Positions 1-7,593 of a DNA stretch of 64,000 nucleotides are shown here, in pieces. A program made the translations under genes and the position numbers. The notes below the pieces were generated by a model. That model worked only from the letters and a program-made list of their open reading frames with translations, did not search any database and had not been told where the DNA came from. The DNA is from Cohnella silvisoli (lineage in GTDB: Bacteria > Bacillota > Bacilli > Paenibacillales > Paenibacillaceae), in assembly GCF_021190915.1 (NCBI RefSeq), contig NZ_JAIOAP010000022.1:35714-99713 (forward strand). Direction: 5' to 3'. Positions within the stretch are counted from its first letter, which is position 1, and every line of letters begins with the position of its first letter.

Positions 1-266
1 AGCGGTTTCCTGCCGAACCGATCGCTCCAACTTCCGCCATACCAGCTGATAAACATGCCACATATCGGCTGCAAGCCAACGATGATCATCGGCAGCATAA
101 TTGAACCTTCCATTCGGTCGTACAAATAGAGAACTAGGAATGGCCGGATCATGAAACCCGTAATCGTAGTCAACGCGGCTCCAAGCACCCGTATCCATAT
201 TCCGCTGTCGTACCGGCCAAACACGTTCGTAATAAAGTTTGTTTTTATCATAAGCTCTGTTTCCAT
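1..266 (-). CDS. MFS transporter, N-terminal part (runs off window start)
   Basis: Reading the minus strand from the ATG at 266 gives about 88 codons without a stop up to the window edge. The peptide begins METELMIKTNF, has a hydrophobic first segment and a second one (MLPMIIVGLQPICGMFISW), then the sequence GGSWSDRFGRKP. That is the classical major facilitator loop 2-3 motif (G-x-x-x-D-R-x-G-R-K/R-P) between TM2 and TM3, so the protein is most likely a secondary transporter or drug effluxer in the cytoplasmic membrane. The substrate cannot be told. An internal ATG at 251 is an alternative start. Seen: motif and hydrophobicity. Inferred: export role. Confidence 0.75.
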   Translation of the reverse strand, partial: METELMIKTNFITNVFGRYDSGIWIRVLGAALTTITGFMIRPFLVLYLYDRMEGSIMLPMIIVGLQPICGMFISWYGGSWSDRFGRKP

Positions 267-304
267 TCTTTGTGCAAAATAGGTTTAACCGAGGTTGTCC
301 ACGT

Positions 305-949
305 TTATAAAATAAGCGAGTGAAGCCCGTTCCAGAATAAGTTGACGGCAAAACCAAGAAATAAGATCGCGGATAACAATGACAGCACTCTTAGCGCCGA
401 AGTCCCCACTTTCTTCGCCTGACTTCCAAGCCATGCTATCGTAAGCGACCAAACAATACCTGCCATTACGAACCCGATAACGAAAGCGGCGAGCACGTTA
501 CCGTCTTGAATGTCGAGGTCCGCAACGACCGAACCCGCGATCGCCGCGAAGGACAGGATAAGCGTCGGAGAAGAAATAGCGAGACCCGCTCCCACCAGAA
601 TGTCCCCCCACCCGCTTCGGCTTTTTATCGTTTCCCCATCCGTGCTTAGCTTCTTGGGCTTTATCGTATCCCGGATCATATTGACCGTAAACCATAGCAG
701 TACCAGCGTTCCTCCAATCCAGAGCACCCACTGAACCGTTAAATAATGAAAGACGGCCGTCCAACCGAACAGCGCGAGCGACAAGTAGAAAGCATCGCCG
801 AAGCACGATCCGAAACCGATCCGGAACGAAGCCGTGAACCCGCGATCCATTCCCGTTTTCATAATCGCTATGTTCACGACGCCTAAATCCAAGCATAGCG
901 CCAGCGAGAAAAGAAACCCTTTGATGAACGCATATATCAACGACTCCAC
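305..949 (-). CDS. LysE/RhtB-family exporter
   Basis: A 214-residue, very hydrophobic protein with about six predicted membrane segments. The N-terminal pattern (FSLALCLDLGVVNIAIMKTG, then GFGSCFGDAFY) fits the LysE/RhtB amino-acid or metabolite exporter family, which has a first helix followed by a G-x-x-x-G-D loop. Usual family length is 200-220. The frame is open from 964, but a GGAGG followed by six bases and GTG puts the likely start at 949 (GTG). It lies 38 bases downstream of the divergently unrelated MFS start, on the same strand. Substrate is unknown. Confidence 0.7.
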   Translation of the reverse strand: MESLIYAFIKGFLFSLALCLDLGVVNIAIMKTGMDRGFTASFRIGFGSCFGDAFYLSLALFGWTAVFHYLTVQWVLWIGGTLVLLWFTVNMIRDTIKPKKLSTDGETIKSRSGWGDILVGAGLAISSPTLILSFAAIAGSVVADLDIQDGNVLAAFVIGFVMAGIVWSLTIAWLGSQAKKVGTSALRVLSLLSAILFLGFAVNLFWNGLHSLIL

Positions 950-1015
950 ACGGTTAACCTCCACAATCCCTGAAACTATTCACGTATTATATCACAGCGG
1001 TTTTGGACGATATTA

Positions 1016-1050
1016 AGCAAAAAAATCCCCGCCCATGAGAATGGACGAGG
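1016..1050 (-). terminator. Rho-independent terminator after the 146-aa membrane protein
   Basis: On the minus strand a 10-bp stem (CCTCGTCCAT paired with ATGGGCGGGG, two G-T wobbles) with the loop TCTC is followed by ATTTTTTT. It follows the stop of the gene ending at 1089 and separates it from the LysE-type gene. Confidence 0.8.
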
Positions 1051-1088
1051 TTCTTGTCTGCAAATCGTTAAACATGAATGCAATCGAC

Positions 1089-1529
1089 TTACGCAGCGTA
1101 CATAGGATGTTTCATGATCCAAATGACGACTAGAAATAAAATAAAGGTAATAGCGCTGAGCGTTTGAACTTTGGAAATGGATCCGCTGGCATTTTGGCTA
1201 TTGGCCGAAGCCGCCGCAATTCGTTTAAGCGGAGCTTGCACGATTCCCGTCAAAGCACCGATTGCCACGAACAAGACGATAACCGTTATCATCCATGCAA
1301 CGGTGTATTTGGCACCGCCTTCCGCGTTGGAGATCAGGTATCCTCCCGTGAGCAGTTGCAGCACCAGCGAGTATTGACCCATTCGTCCTGCCGACAGAAG
1401 ACCGCTAGCCAAGCCTTCTTGCGCCGGTCCCGACAGCTGCTTAAATTTTCCTACCACGAACGGCATAATCGCATAAATTCCCATTCCAACCGCACCGACT
1501 ACGTGCAAGAACAAAAAGACTGAGTACAT
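1089..1529 (-). CDS. Small four-helix membrane protein of unknown function
   Basis: 146 residues with four hydrophobic segments (about 3-25, 50-68, 80-100, 122-142). The first helix carries a histidine (FLFLHVVGAVGMG), and WIMKHPMYA lies at the end. This pattern recalls DUF2269/CopD-like integral membrane proteins, but I cannot assign a function. The start ATG at 1529 is preceded by TTGGAGGG. It is a single gene closed by its own terminator, and its upstream region carries two inverted repeats that look like operators. Confidence 0.6.
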   Translation of the reverse strand: MYSVFLFLHVVGAVGMGIYAIMPFVVGKFKQLSGPAQEGLASGLLSAGRMGQYSLVLQLLTGGYLISNAEGGAKYTVAWMITVIVLFVAIGALTGIVQAPLKRIAAASANSQNASGSISKVQTLSAITFILFLVVIWIMKHPMYAA

Positions 1530-1553
1530 TTACCGTTCCCTCCAATAGTTAAC

Positions 1554-1590
1554 ATACTAAGACAACCTTAGTATACACAAAAAAGTATAC
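1554..1590 (-). promoter_or_regulatory. Paired inverted repeats upstream of the membrane protein gene
   Basis: Two overlapping palindromes sit 25-61 bases before the start codon. One is ATACTAAG-N5-CTTAGTAT (1554-1574), with perfect 8-bp arms. The other is GTATAC-N8-GTATAC (1571-1576 and 1585-1590). Their position and symmetry fit binding sites for a dimeric repressor. The TACT...AGTA core recalls sites of HxlR/MarR-type redox or quinone sensors, but this is inference only. Confidence 0.5.
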
Positions 1591-1686
1591 GATTTAAAAC
1601 GAAAACCTTGTGACTTCTCCCTACTGTGCGTTAGGATTGACCTTGAGCTCCCATCAACATTCGTCGATACAAAGCCATATAAATAA

Positions 1687-1722
1687 AGCCTTGCCTCGTA
1701 TTAATAACGGGCAAGGCTTATT
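1687..1722 (-). terminator. Terminator downstream of mdh
   Basis: Stem AAGCCTTGCC / GGCAAGGCTT around an AT-rich loop, followed on the minus strand by a short T-rich stretch. It lies just after the mdh stop at 1747. Confidence 0.65.
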
Positions 1723-1746
1723 AATCTGTTCATTGCGCATGTACGA

Positions 1747-2691
1747 TTACGCATTCTCGACGATTTGAATGACGTTGCGAACGGATTGCGCGGATTTCTC
1801 AAGCGCCGCTTTCTCTTCGTCCGTCAGGTCGATTTCGATAACCTTCTCGATACCGTCGCCGCCCAAGATCGCAAGCACGCCCATGAACAGGTTGTCGTAG
1901 CCGTATTCGCCTTGCAGAAGCGCGATGACCGGGAGAATGCGTTTTTTGTCTTTAAGAATCGCTTCCGTCATTTGCACGAGGGATGCAGCAGGCGCATAGT
2001 ACGCGCTGCCGTTACCAAGCAAGTTAACGATTTCGCCGCCTCCAACGCGCGTACGTTGAACGATTGCATCGATGCGATCTTTAGGAAGCAGCTTCTCAAC
2101 CGGAATGCCGCCGATCGAAGTATAACGAACGAGCGGCACCATATCATCGCCATGGCCGCCCATTACAACGCCGCGAACGTCTTCTACGGAAACATTCAAT
2201 TCTTGAGCAAGGAACGTATTGTAGCGCGCCGTGTCAAGAACTCCGGATTGGCCGATCACGCGGTTTTTCGGGAAACCAAGTGCTTTGTTAGCCACGTAAG
2301 TCATCGCGTCAACCGGGTTGGATAGAATAATCACATAAGCATTCGGGCTAGTCGCTTTGACGTTCTCGCAAACCGACTTAACGATACCCGCATTCGTATT
2401 CACGAGGTCATCGCGGCTCATTCCCGGCTTACGGGCAATACCTGCAGTAATGATAACAACATCCGAATTAGCGGAATCTTCGTAGTTTGAAGTACCCACG
2501 ATGTTGGAGTCGATGCCTTGTACAGGCGTAGATTCCATCATGTCGAGCGCTTTGCCTTTAGTCGGATTTTCCAATTGGGGAATGTCCAGAAGAACGACGT
2601 CTCCCAGTTCCTTCTGCGCCAGCATAAGCGCCGTAGTCGCCCCAGTGAAACCCGCGCCAACAACCGTAATCTTCGCACGTTTGATCGCCAC
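1747..2691 (-). CDS. mdh: Malate dehydrogenase
   Basis: 314 residues, the normal length for the LDH-like bacterial malate dehydrogenases. It oxidises malate to oxaloacetate with NAD in the cytoplasm (TCA cycle). Visible features: the Rossmann glycine motif GAGFTGATTA (about 12-21), D35 region (LLDIPQ) typical for NAD preference, the substrate-loop arginines (RKPGMSRDDL), SNPVDAMTY, and the catalytic histidine in GGHGDDMVPL. The start is GTG at 2691, with an AGGAGG about 8 bases before it. It is the distal member of the citZ-icd-mdh group, but a 467-base gap with repeats separates it from icd, so it may have its own promoter. Confidence 0.97.
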   Translation of the reverse strand: MAIKRAKITVVGAGFTGATTALMLAQKELGDVVLLDIPQLENPTKGKALDMMESTPVQGIDSNIVGTSNYEDSANSDVVIITAGIARKPGMSRDDLVNTNAGIVKSVCENVKATSPNAYVIILSNPVDAMTYVANKALGFPKNRVIGQSGVLDTARYNTFLAQELNVSVEDVRGVVMGGHGDDMVPLVRYTSIGGIPVEKLLPKDRIDAIVQRTRVGGGEIVNLLGNGSAYYAPAASLVQMTEAILKDKKRILPVIALLQGEYGYDNLFMGVLAILGGDGIEKVIEIDLTDEEKAALEKSAQSVRNVIQIVENA

Positions 2692-2760
2692 TTAATATTT
2701 CCTCCTTTTATTTACCCCGTGCTTCTGCACAGGGGTCGATAATGAAGAGACGGATTGGAG

Positions 2761-2950
2761 TTAACTGCATTTATGCATTTAATCAATTGCGAATCACACA
2801 AACGAACCTAATTACCTGCAAAAACTCATCTAATTCCGCCCAATCCAGCCATACAGCACGAATCCAGACTAATTAACTGCACTTTTGCACTTATTCCCTT
2901 TAATCCGCCTTCCCATAATGAAATAACTGTACATTTGCAGTTATTTCAAA
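2761..2950. repeat. Four imperfect palindromes at roughly 50-60 bp intervals
   Basis: Within the mdh-icd gap, similar AT-rich palindromes begin at 2761 (TTAACTGCA...TGCATTTAA), 2809, 2870 and 2921. The last has perfect 9-bp arms, AAATAACTG and CAGTTATTT, around an 8-base loop. The shared shape is TAA-CTGC-N5-8-GCAG-TTA. Spacing (48, 61, 51) is close to the 52-bp period of the tandem repeat at 36637, so both may belong to one family of intergenic palindromic elements. Confidence 0.55.
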
Positions 2951-2974
2951 GAAGAGCACACAGTAAGCTCATAT

Positions 2975-3158
2975 CCCGGAGGGAAAGGCAGCGACAAGCA
3001 AAGCGAGTCGATCCATTCCCTCCGAAAATATGGCGCCTCCCAGCACAAGCCCCGCTCAGACCGCTCGTCGGCAGCTCCCATCGCAAAGGCGGGTGTCCAG
3101 AGGGCTGCAAGCCCTTGGAATCCCCCTTGGAAAGGGGGACTTAGGGGGATTGATCAAT
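2975..3158. other. Non-coding, GC-rich tail with hairpin (icd terminator candidate)
   Basis: No gene is supported in the 2692-3158 gap. Its right part includes GAGGGCTGCAAGCCCTT and the hairpin TCCCCCTT-GG-AAAGGGGGA at 3121-3138, followed by a second TTAGGGGGATT. On the minus strand the hairpin comes directly after the icd stop and could end transcription, although there is no T-run. The style resembles dispersed non-coding repeats seen in many genomes. That last point is recollection and was not checked. Confidence 0.4.
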
Positions 3159-4451
3159 TTAGAAGTTCTTTATTATCTCGTCCGCAAACGCCGAACACTT
3201 AACCTCAGTAGCACCCTCCATCAAACGAGCGAAATCGTAAGTTACGACTTTGCTGTTGATCGAAGTTTCCAAGCCTTTGTAGATCAATTCAGCCGCTTCC
3301 AGCCAGCCCAAGTGCTCAAGCATCATAACGCCGGACAAAATAACCGAACCCGGGTTCACGACGTCTTTGTCCGCATATTTCGGCGCAGTACCATGAGTCG
3401 CCTCGAAGATAGCATGCCCAGTTAAGTAGTTGATGTTAGCGCCCGGCGCGATACCGATACCGCCAACTTGAGCTGCCAATGCATCGGACAAATAGTCACC
3501 GTTCAGGTTGAGCGTAGCAATAACGTCGAAGTCGGTTGGACGAGTCAGAACTTGCTGCAGCGCGATGTCGGCGATCGCATCCTTGATCAGGATTTTGCCG
3601 GAATCAAGCGCCGCTTTCTGAGCCGCGTTAGCCGCTTCTTCGCCTTTGTCGGCCTTCACGCGATCGTATTCGGACCAAGTGAATACTTTGCTGCCGAATT
3701 CAGCTTCAGCCACTTCGTAACCCCAGTTTTTGAACGCGCCTTCGGTGTACTTCATGATATTGCCTTTATGAACAAGAGTCACGGATTTGCGGCCGTGTTT
3801 GATTGCATATTCGATTGCCGCGCGAACGAGGCGTTTAGAGCCGTCCTCGGAAACCGGCTTGATGCCGATACCGGACGTTTCAGGGAAACGGATTTTGTTA
3901 ACACCCATTTCCTTCTGCAGGAACTCCAAAACTTTCTTCACTTGCTCCGTACCGGATTGATACTCGATGCCCGCATAGATGTCTTCCGTGTTTTCGCGGA
4001 AAATGACCATGTCGACAAGCTCCGGACGTTTAACCGGGGAAGGTACGCCGTCGAAGTAGCGAACTGGACGCAAGCAGGCGTAAAGGTCAAGCTCTTGGCG
4101 AAGAGCCACGTTCAGAGAACGGATACCGCCGCCGATTGGCGTCGTCAAAGGTCCCTTGATGGCAATGATCATTTCACGAATAACAGTCAAAGTATCTGCC
4201 GGCAACCACTCGCCGTAAGTATTAAATGCTTTCTCGCCGGCGAATACTTCGTACCAAGCGATTTTTTTCTCGCCGTTGTAGGCTTTCTCAATGGCTGCAT
4301 CCAATACGCGCTTGGATGCTTTCCAGATGTCGCGGCCTGTGCCGTCGCCTTCGATAAAAGGAATGATCGGATTGTTAGGAACTTTAAGTACGCCGTTATC
4401 TACTGTAATTTTCTCGCCGGAAGTCGGCGCTGGGAATTTTTCGAGTTGCAT
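3159..4451 (-). CDS. icd: Isocitrate dehydrogenase (NADP)
   Basis: 430 residues from the ATG at 4451 (MQLEKFPAPT), which has a strong AGGAGGAG about 10 bases upstream. The longer open frame to 4520 has no ribosome site. The enzyme converts isocitrate and NADP to 2-oxoglutarate. Visible landmarks: IPFIEGDGTG, the substrate loop LRQELDLYACLRPVRY, RENTEDIYAGIEY, LVHKGNIMKYTEGAF, the metal-binding DAIADIALQQ, and NLNGDYLSD with HGTAPKYAD near the nucleotide site. All are as in Bacillus Icd and the E. coli type. It is 107 bases downstream of citZ, which suggests co-transcription. Confidence 0.96.
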   Translation of the reverse strand: MQLEKFPAPTSGEKITVDNGVLKVPNNPIIPFIEGDGTGRDIWKASKRVLDAAIEKAYNGEKKIAWYEVFAGEKAFNTYGEWLPADTLTVIREMIIAIKGPLTTPIGGGIRSLNVALRQELDLYACLRPVRYFDGVPSPVKRPELVDMVIFRENTEDIYAGIEYQSGTEQVKKVLEFLQKEMGVNKIRFPETSGIGIKPVSEDGSKRLVRAAIEYAIKHGRKSVTLVHKGNIMKYTEGAFKNWGYEVAEAEFGSKVFTWSEYDRVKADKGEEAANAAQKAALDSGKILIKDAIADIALQQVLTRPTDFDVIATLNLNGDYLSDALAAQVGGIGIAPGANINYLTGHAIFEATHGTAPKYADKDVVNPGSVILSGVMMLEHLGWLEAAELIYKGLETSINSKVVTYDFARLMEGATEVKCSAFADEIIKNF

Positions 4452-4558
4452 GTGTTTGTTCTCCTCCTGGATTATCACGATAATTTTCGCAAAGAACCGG
4501 CGATCGCTTTCCCGCATCATTCCGATGGAGGCAACTCGCCGGCAACATCATTTTAATT

Positions 4559-5674
4559 TTAGCCGCGCTTCGCAATAGCTACGTAATGCTGGTTCACCGG
4601 ACCGACGTACTCGGCACGCGGACGAATTAGACGGTTATCTTCGTATTGCTCAAGAATATGAGCCGTCCAACCGGAAACGCGGCTGACCGCGAAGATCGGC
4701 GTGAACAAGTCGCGCGGGATTCCGAGCATCGTATAACAGGAAGCCGAATAGAAATCTACGTTTGGCTTAAGCCCTTTCTGCCTTGTCACAAGATCTTCGA
4801 TCTTAATGGACATGTCATACAGCTTCATGTCGCCGTTCAACTCGCCAAGCTGTCGCGACATTTGCATCAAATGCTTGGCGCGCGGATCGCCGTTCTTATA
4901 AACGCGATGACCGAAGCCCATCACTTTTTCCTTGTTGTTCAGCTTGTTCTGAATGTAAGGCTCTACGTTGGCAACGGAGCCGATCTCATCCAGCATAACC
5001 ATAACCGCTTCGTTAGCGCCGCCGTGCAACGGACCCTTTAACGCACCGATCGCGGACGTTACGCCGGAATAAATATCCGACAAAGTCGCAACGGTTACGC
5101 GAGCCGCGAACGTCGAAGCGTTCAGCTCATGATCCGCGTGCAGAACAAGAGCCTTGTCCATTGCTTCGATCGCGACCTGTGCCGGCTCTTCTCCGGTTAA
5201 CATATACAGGAAATTGTGAGCGATTCCCACGCCTTGCTTCGGCGCGATCGGTTCTTTGCCCTCGCGAATACGAGCGTAAGCAGCGACAACCGTCGGCAGC
5301 TGCGCCTGCAGTTTAACCGCTTTACGGTAATTCGCCTCGCGGCTCATATCGTTAGCTTCGCCATCGTACAATGCCAGGCTGGATATGGCGGTGCGCAAAG
5401 CAGCCATAGAGTTGCTGGCTTTAGGATACAACCGCAATCCTGCAATGACATCGGCTGGAACTGCAGCGTATTCGCCTAGCTGGGCGACAAGCCCGTCCAG
5501 CTCTGCTTGAGTTGGCAGCTTGCCATGCCAGAGCAAATAAGCAACTTCTTCGAACGTCGCTTGTTCCGCTAATTCGTCGATGTTAATCCCTTGGTATGTC
5601 AAGATGCCGTCAATGATGGAGCTGATAGACGATTTAGCCGCTACGATGCCTTCAAGACCTTTAGTCGCTGTCAT
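4559..5674 (-). CDS. citZ: Citrate synthase
   Basis: 371 residues, the usual length of Gram-positive type citrate synthases. It condenses acetyl-CoA and oxaloacetate to citrate as the entry step of the TCA cycle. Catalytic motifs are present: H in LHADHELNAS, H in MGFGHRVYKNGDPR, the aspartate of NVDFYSASCY, and the substrate arginines in RPRAEYVGP near the C-terminus. Start ATG at 5674 follows AAAGGAGAG. It is the first gene of the citZ-icd(-mdh) group, as in Bacillus. Direct inspection cannot separate it fully from a 2-methylcitrate synthase, but the neighbours favour citrate. Confidence 0.95.
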   Translation of the reverse strand: MTATKGLEGIVAAKSSISSIIDGILTYQGINIDELAEQATFEEVAYLLWHGKLPTQAELDGLVAQLGEYAAVPADVIAGLRLYPKASNSMAALRTAISSLALYDGEANDMSREANYRKAVKLQAQLPTVVAAYARIREGKEPIAPKQGVGIAHNFLYMLTGEEPAQVAIEAMDKALVLHADHELNASTFAARVTVATLSDIYSGVTSAIGALKGPLHGGANEAVMVMLDEIGSVANVEPYIQNKLNNKEKVMGFGHRVYKNGDPRAKHLMQMSRQLGELNGDMKLYDMSIKIEDLVTRQKGLKPNVDFYSASCYTMLGIPRDLFTPIFAVSRVSGWTAHILEQYEDNRLIRPRAEYVGPVNQHYVAIAKRG

Positions 5675-6041
5675 ATTTTTCTCTCTCCTTTATCCGGAAA
5701 ATTCAGGTCAATCGGCTTGTCTAAATGCCCGACCGAATGACGCTAAGATTAGCCTGCGCAAGAGCAAGAAGCTCTCCCGTCTCAATAATTAACGCAAACC
5801 GCGAATAACCTAACATTTTTTGACCTTTTTTAATGATAATCGATTTTTACAGGGAATGGAACCGATTGAGGCATCAAAATGTTTTATCGGGACCATAAGC
5901 ATTCGTTCTTGGATTCATGGCAACATTAGTCATTTGCTTAAACCCTTTAAATATTCGACTTATCGAAACGCTCCGTAGAAAAATGAACTTTGAAATTATG
6001 TTACAATGAGACGGAGCAATCGTACGGTGGAGGTTAATGAC
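5675..6041. other. Divergent citZ-ppx intergenic region
   Basis: 367 bases without a gene. The right end holds an extended -10 element, TGTTACAAT (5999-6007), reading toward ppx. No matching -35 is visible. Nothing convincing was found for citZ, although AT-rich palindromic patches occur at 5795-5850. An open frame of 144 codons on the minus strand overlaps ppx and has no coding character. Confidence 0.45.
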
Positions 6042-7577
6042 ATGCAGACAAACAAAGTAACAGGAATTATAGATATCGGCTCTAATACCGTGCGCCTTGC
6101 GGTCTATCAATTGACGGACAATGGCGCTTATCGGGTATTGGATCAAGGTCGATGGCCGGCACGCCTGAGTCAACGAATGGACGCGGCAGGCGCTTTGTCG
6201 GACGAAGCTGTGGACGAGCTTGCCGAGGTGCTTCGCCATTTCTGCCTTATTTGCCATAAACACGGAGCGGAAAGCATTAGGGCTGTCGCGACTGCCGCGA
6301 TCCGTCAAGCCGTTAACCGGGATTCAATCATACAGCGGCTCCGCTCCTCTACCGGCATTTCCATTGAAATCTTGTCCGGCGAGGATGAAGCCAGGATCGG
6401 CAGCCAAGCTATGCTGAACAGCTTAAACCTAGCCGATTGCTTTGTCGTAGACATCGGAGGCGGAAGCACCGAAATCACCCTCATACATAATCGCAAAGTC
6501 GTCTCGGCGGTGTCCTTCCCCATCGGTTGCGTGAATATTTCCACACGATACGCCATTGGAGATGGCCCCGTTTCGACGACTCTTCTATCGGATGTCCAAG
6601 AGGAGGTTCGACGTTTGCTCGGCAAGGAAAAATGGATTTCGCGGCATCCCGATCTCCCTCTCATCGGATTAGGAGGTACCGTTCGCGCTCTTGCCAAGCT
6701 GCATCAGCGGGAAATCAGTTACCCTTTCCACCATCTGCACGGTTATGAAATGCGCAACGCCGAAGTGTCCATGACATTGGACAGTCTAGCCATGATTTCC
6801 ATCGAGCAAAGACGCAAGCTTCCCGGTTTGTCCAAAGACCGCGGAGATGTCATCGTACCCGGCTTAGCGATCCTTCTGGGAGTCATACAGCAAGCGCAAA
6901 CCTCCCGACTTGTCATATGCGGAGCCGGCTTAAGGGACGGTCTGTTCATCGAAACTTGCCTTCCCCATTACGAGTCAAACGCGGCGGACTTTGTGCTAGA
7001 GGAGAGCATTCGCAATCTGAACGCATTGTATCCGGTTGCCCCGGAAGGACATCTCAATCAAGTTCGCAAATTAGCGTTGTCCCTGTATGATCAATTGTCC
7101 TCCGGAACGGTAATGCCGGCTTATTCCCGTCGATTGCTGGAAACGGCAGCGCGATTATTTCGAATCGGAGCCGTTATCGACTTCAACGACAGCGCGGACC
7201 ATACTTTCTATATGCTGTTGCACACTCATTGGAATGGCCTCTCCCATCGGGAAATGATATTGACGGCTGCCATCGCCTCTTACCGCGGCGCAAACCCGCT
7301 CAGGCGAAAGCTGGCGCCCTACCGTTCGATGCTCGAGGAAGGGGATATCGAAGCGATCGCCAAGCTCGGCTCCTTGCTTCAGCTTGCCGCCGCGCTCGAT
7401 CGCAGCGAATCCCAAGCCATTACGTCGCTTGAGCTTTCCGTTAAGGGAAATAAGCTGCAGCTAACGGCCCACGCCAATCATCCTTTACCCGTTGAACATA
7501 TGGAAGTCGAATCCACCGCCAAAGAAATCAAAAAAAATTGGGGAATTACCCCCGAACTTAAAGTCCGGATCAGATAA
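6042..7577 (+). CDS. ppx: Exopolyphosphatase, Ppx/GppA family
   Basis: 511 residues from ATG 6042, preceded by GGTGGAGG. The frame is open from 6006 but lacks a ribosome site there. The N-terminal actin-like ATPase fold shows the phosphate-1 motif GIIDIGSNTVRLAVY, the second motif VVDIGGGSTEI (about 135-145) and GLGGTVRALAKLH. The C-terminal half is the HD-like helical domain (about 310-510). The enzyme releases orthophosphate from polyphosphate ends, and some homologues hydrolyse pppGpp. The gene is convergent with ppk (17 bases between stops), so synthesis and breakdown of polyphosphate are encoded side by side. Confidence 0.9.
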   Translation: MQTNKVTGIIDIGSNTVRLAVYQLTDNGAYRVLDQGRWPARLSQRMDAAGALSDEAVDELAEVLRHFCLICHKHGAESIRAVATAAIRQAVNRDSIIQRLRSSTGISIEILSGEDEARIGSQAMLNSLNLADCFVVDIGGGSTEITLIHNRKVVSAVSFPIGCVNISTRYAIGDGPVSTTLLSDVQEEVRRLLGKEKWISRHPDLPLIGLGGTVRALAKLHQREISYPFHHLHGYEMRNAEVSMTLDSLAMISIEQRRKLPGLSKDRGDVIVPGLAILLGVIQQAQTSRLVICGAGLRDGLFIETCLPHYESNAADFVLEESIRNLNALYPVAPEGHLNQVRKLALSLYDQLSSGTVMPAYSRRLLETAARLFRIGAVIDFNDSADHTFYMLLHTHWNGLSHREMILTAAIASYRGANPLRRKLAPYRSMLEEGDIEAIAKLGSLLQLAAALDRSESQAITSLELSVKGNKLQLTAHANHPLPVEHMEVESTAKEIKKNWGITPELKVRIR

Positions 7578-7593
7578 TCCCCCTGCCATTGCC

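Noticed and set aside
3468..4556. 362-codon plus-strand open frame opposite icd
   Set aside because: It is a shadow of the icd gene, which shows full family motifs; long antisense frames are common opposite GC-rich genes.
5874..6308. 144-codon minus-strand frame before ppx
   Set aside because: It overlaps the ppx start, contains no recognisable motif, and the composition follows the ppx frame.
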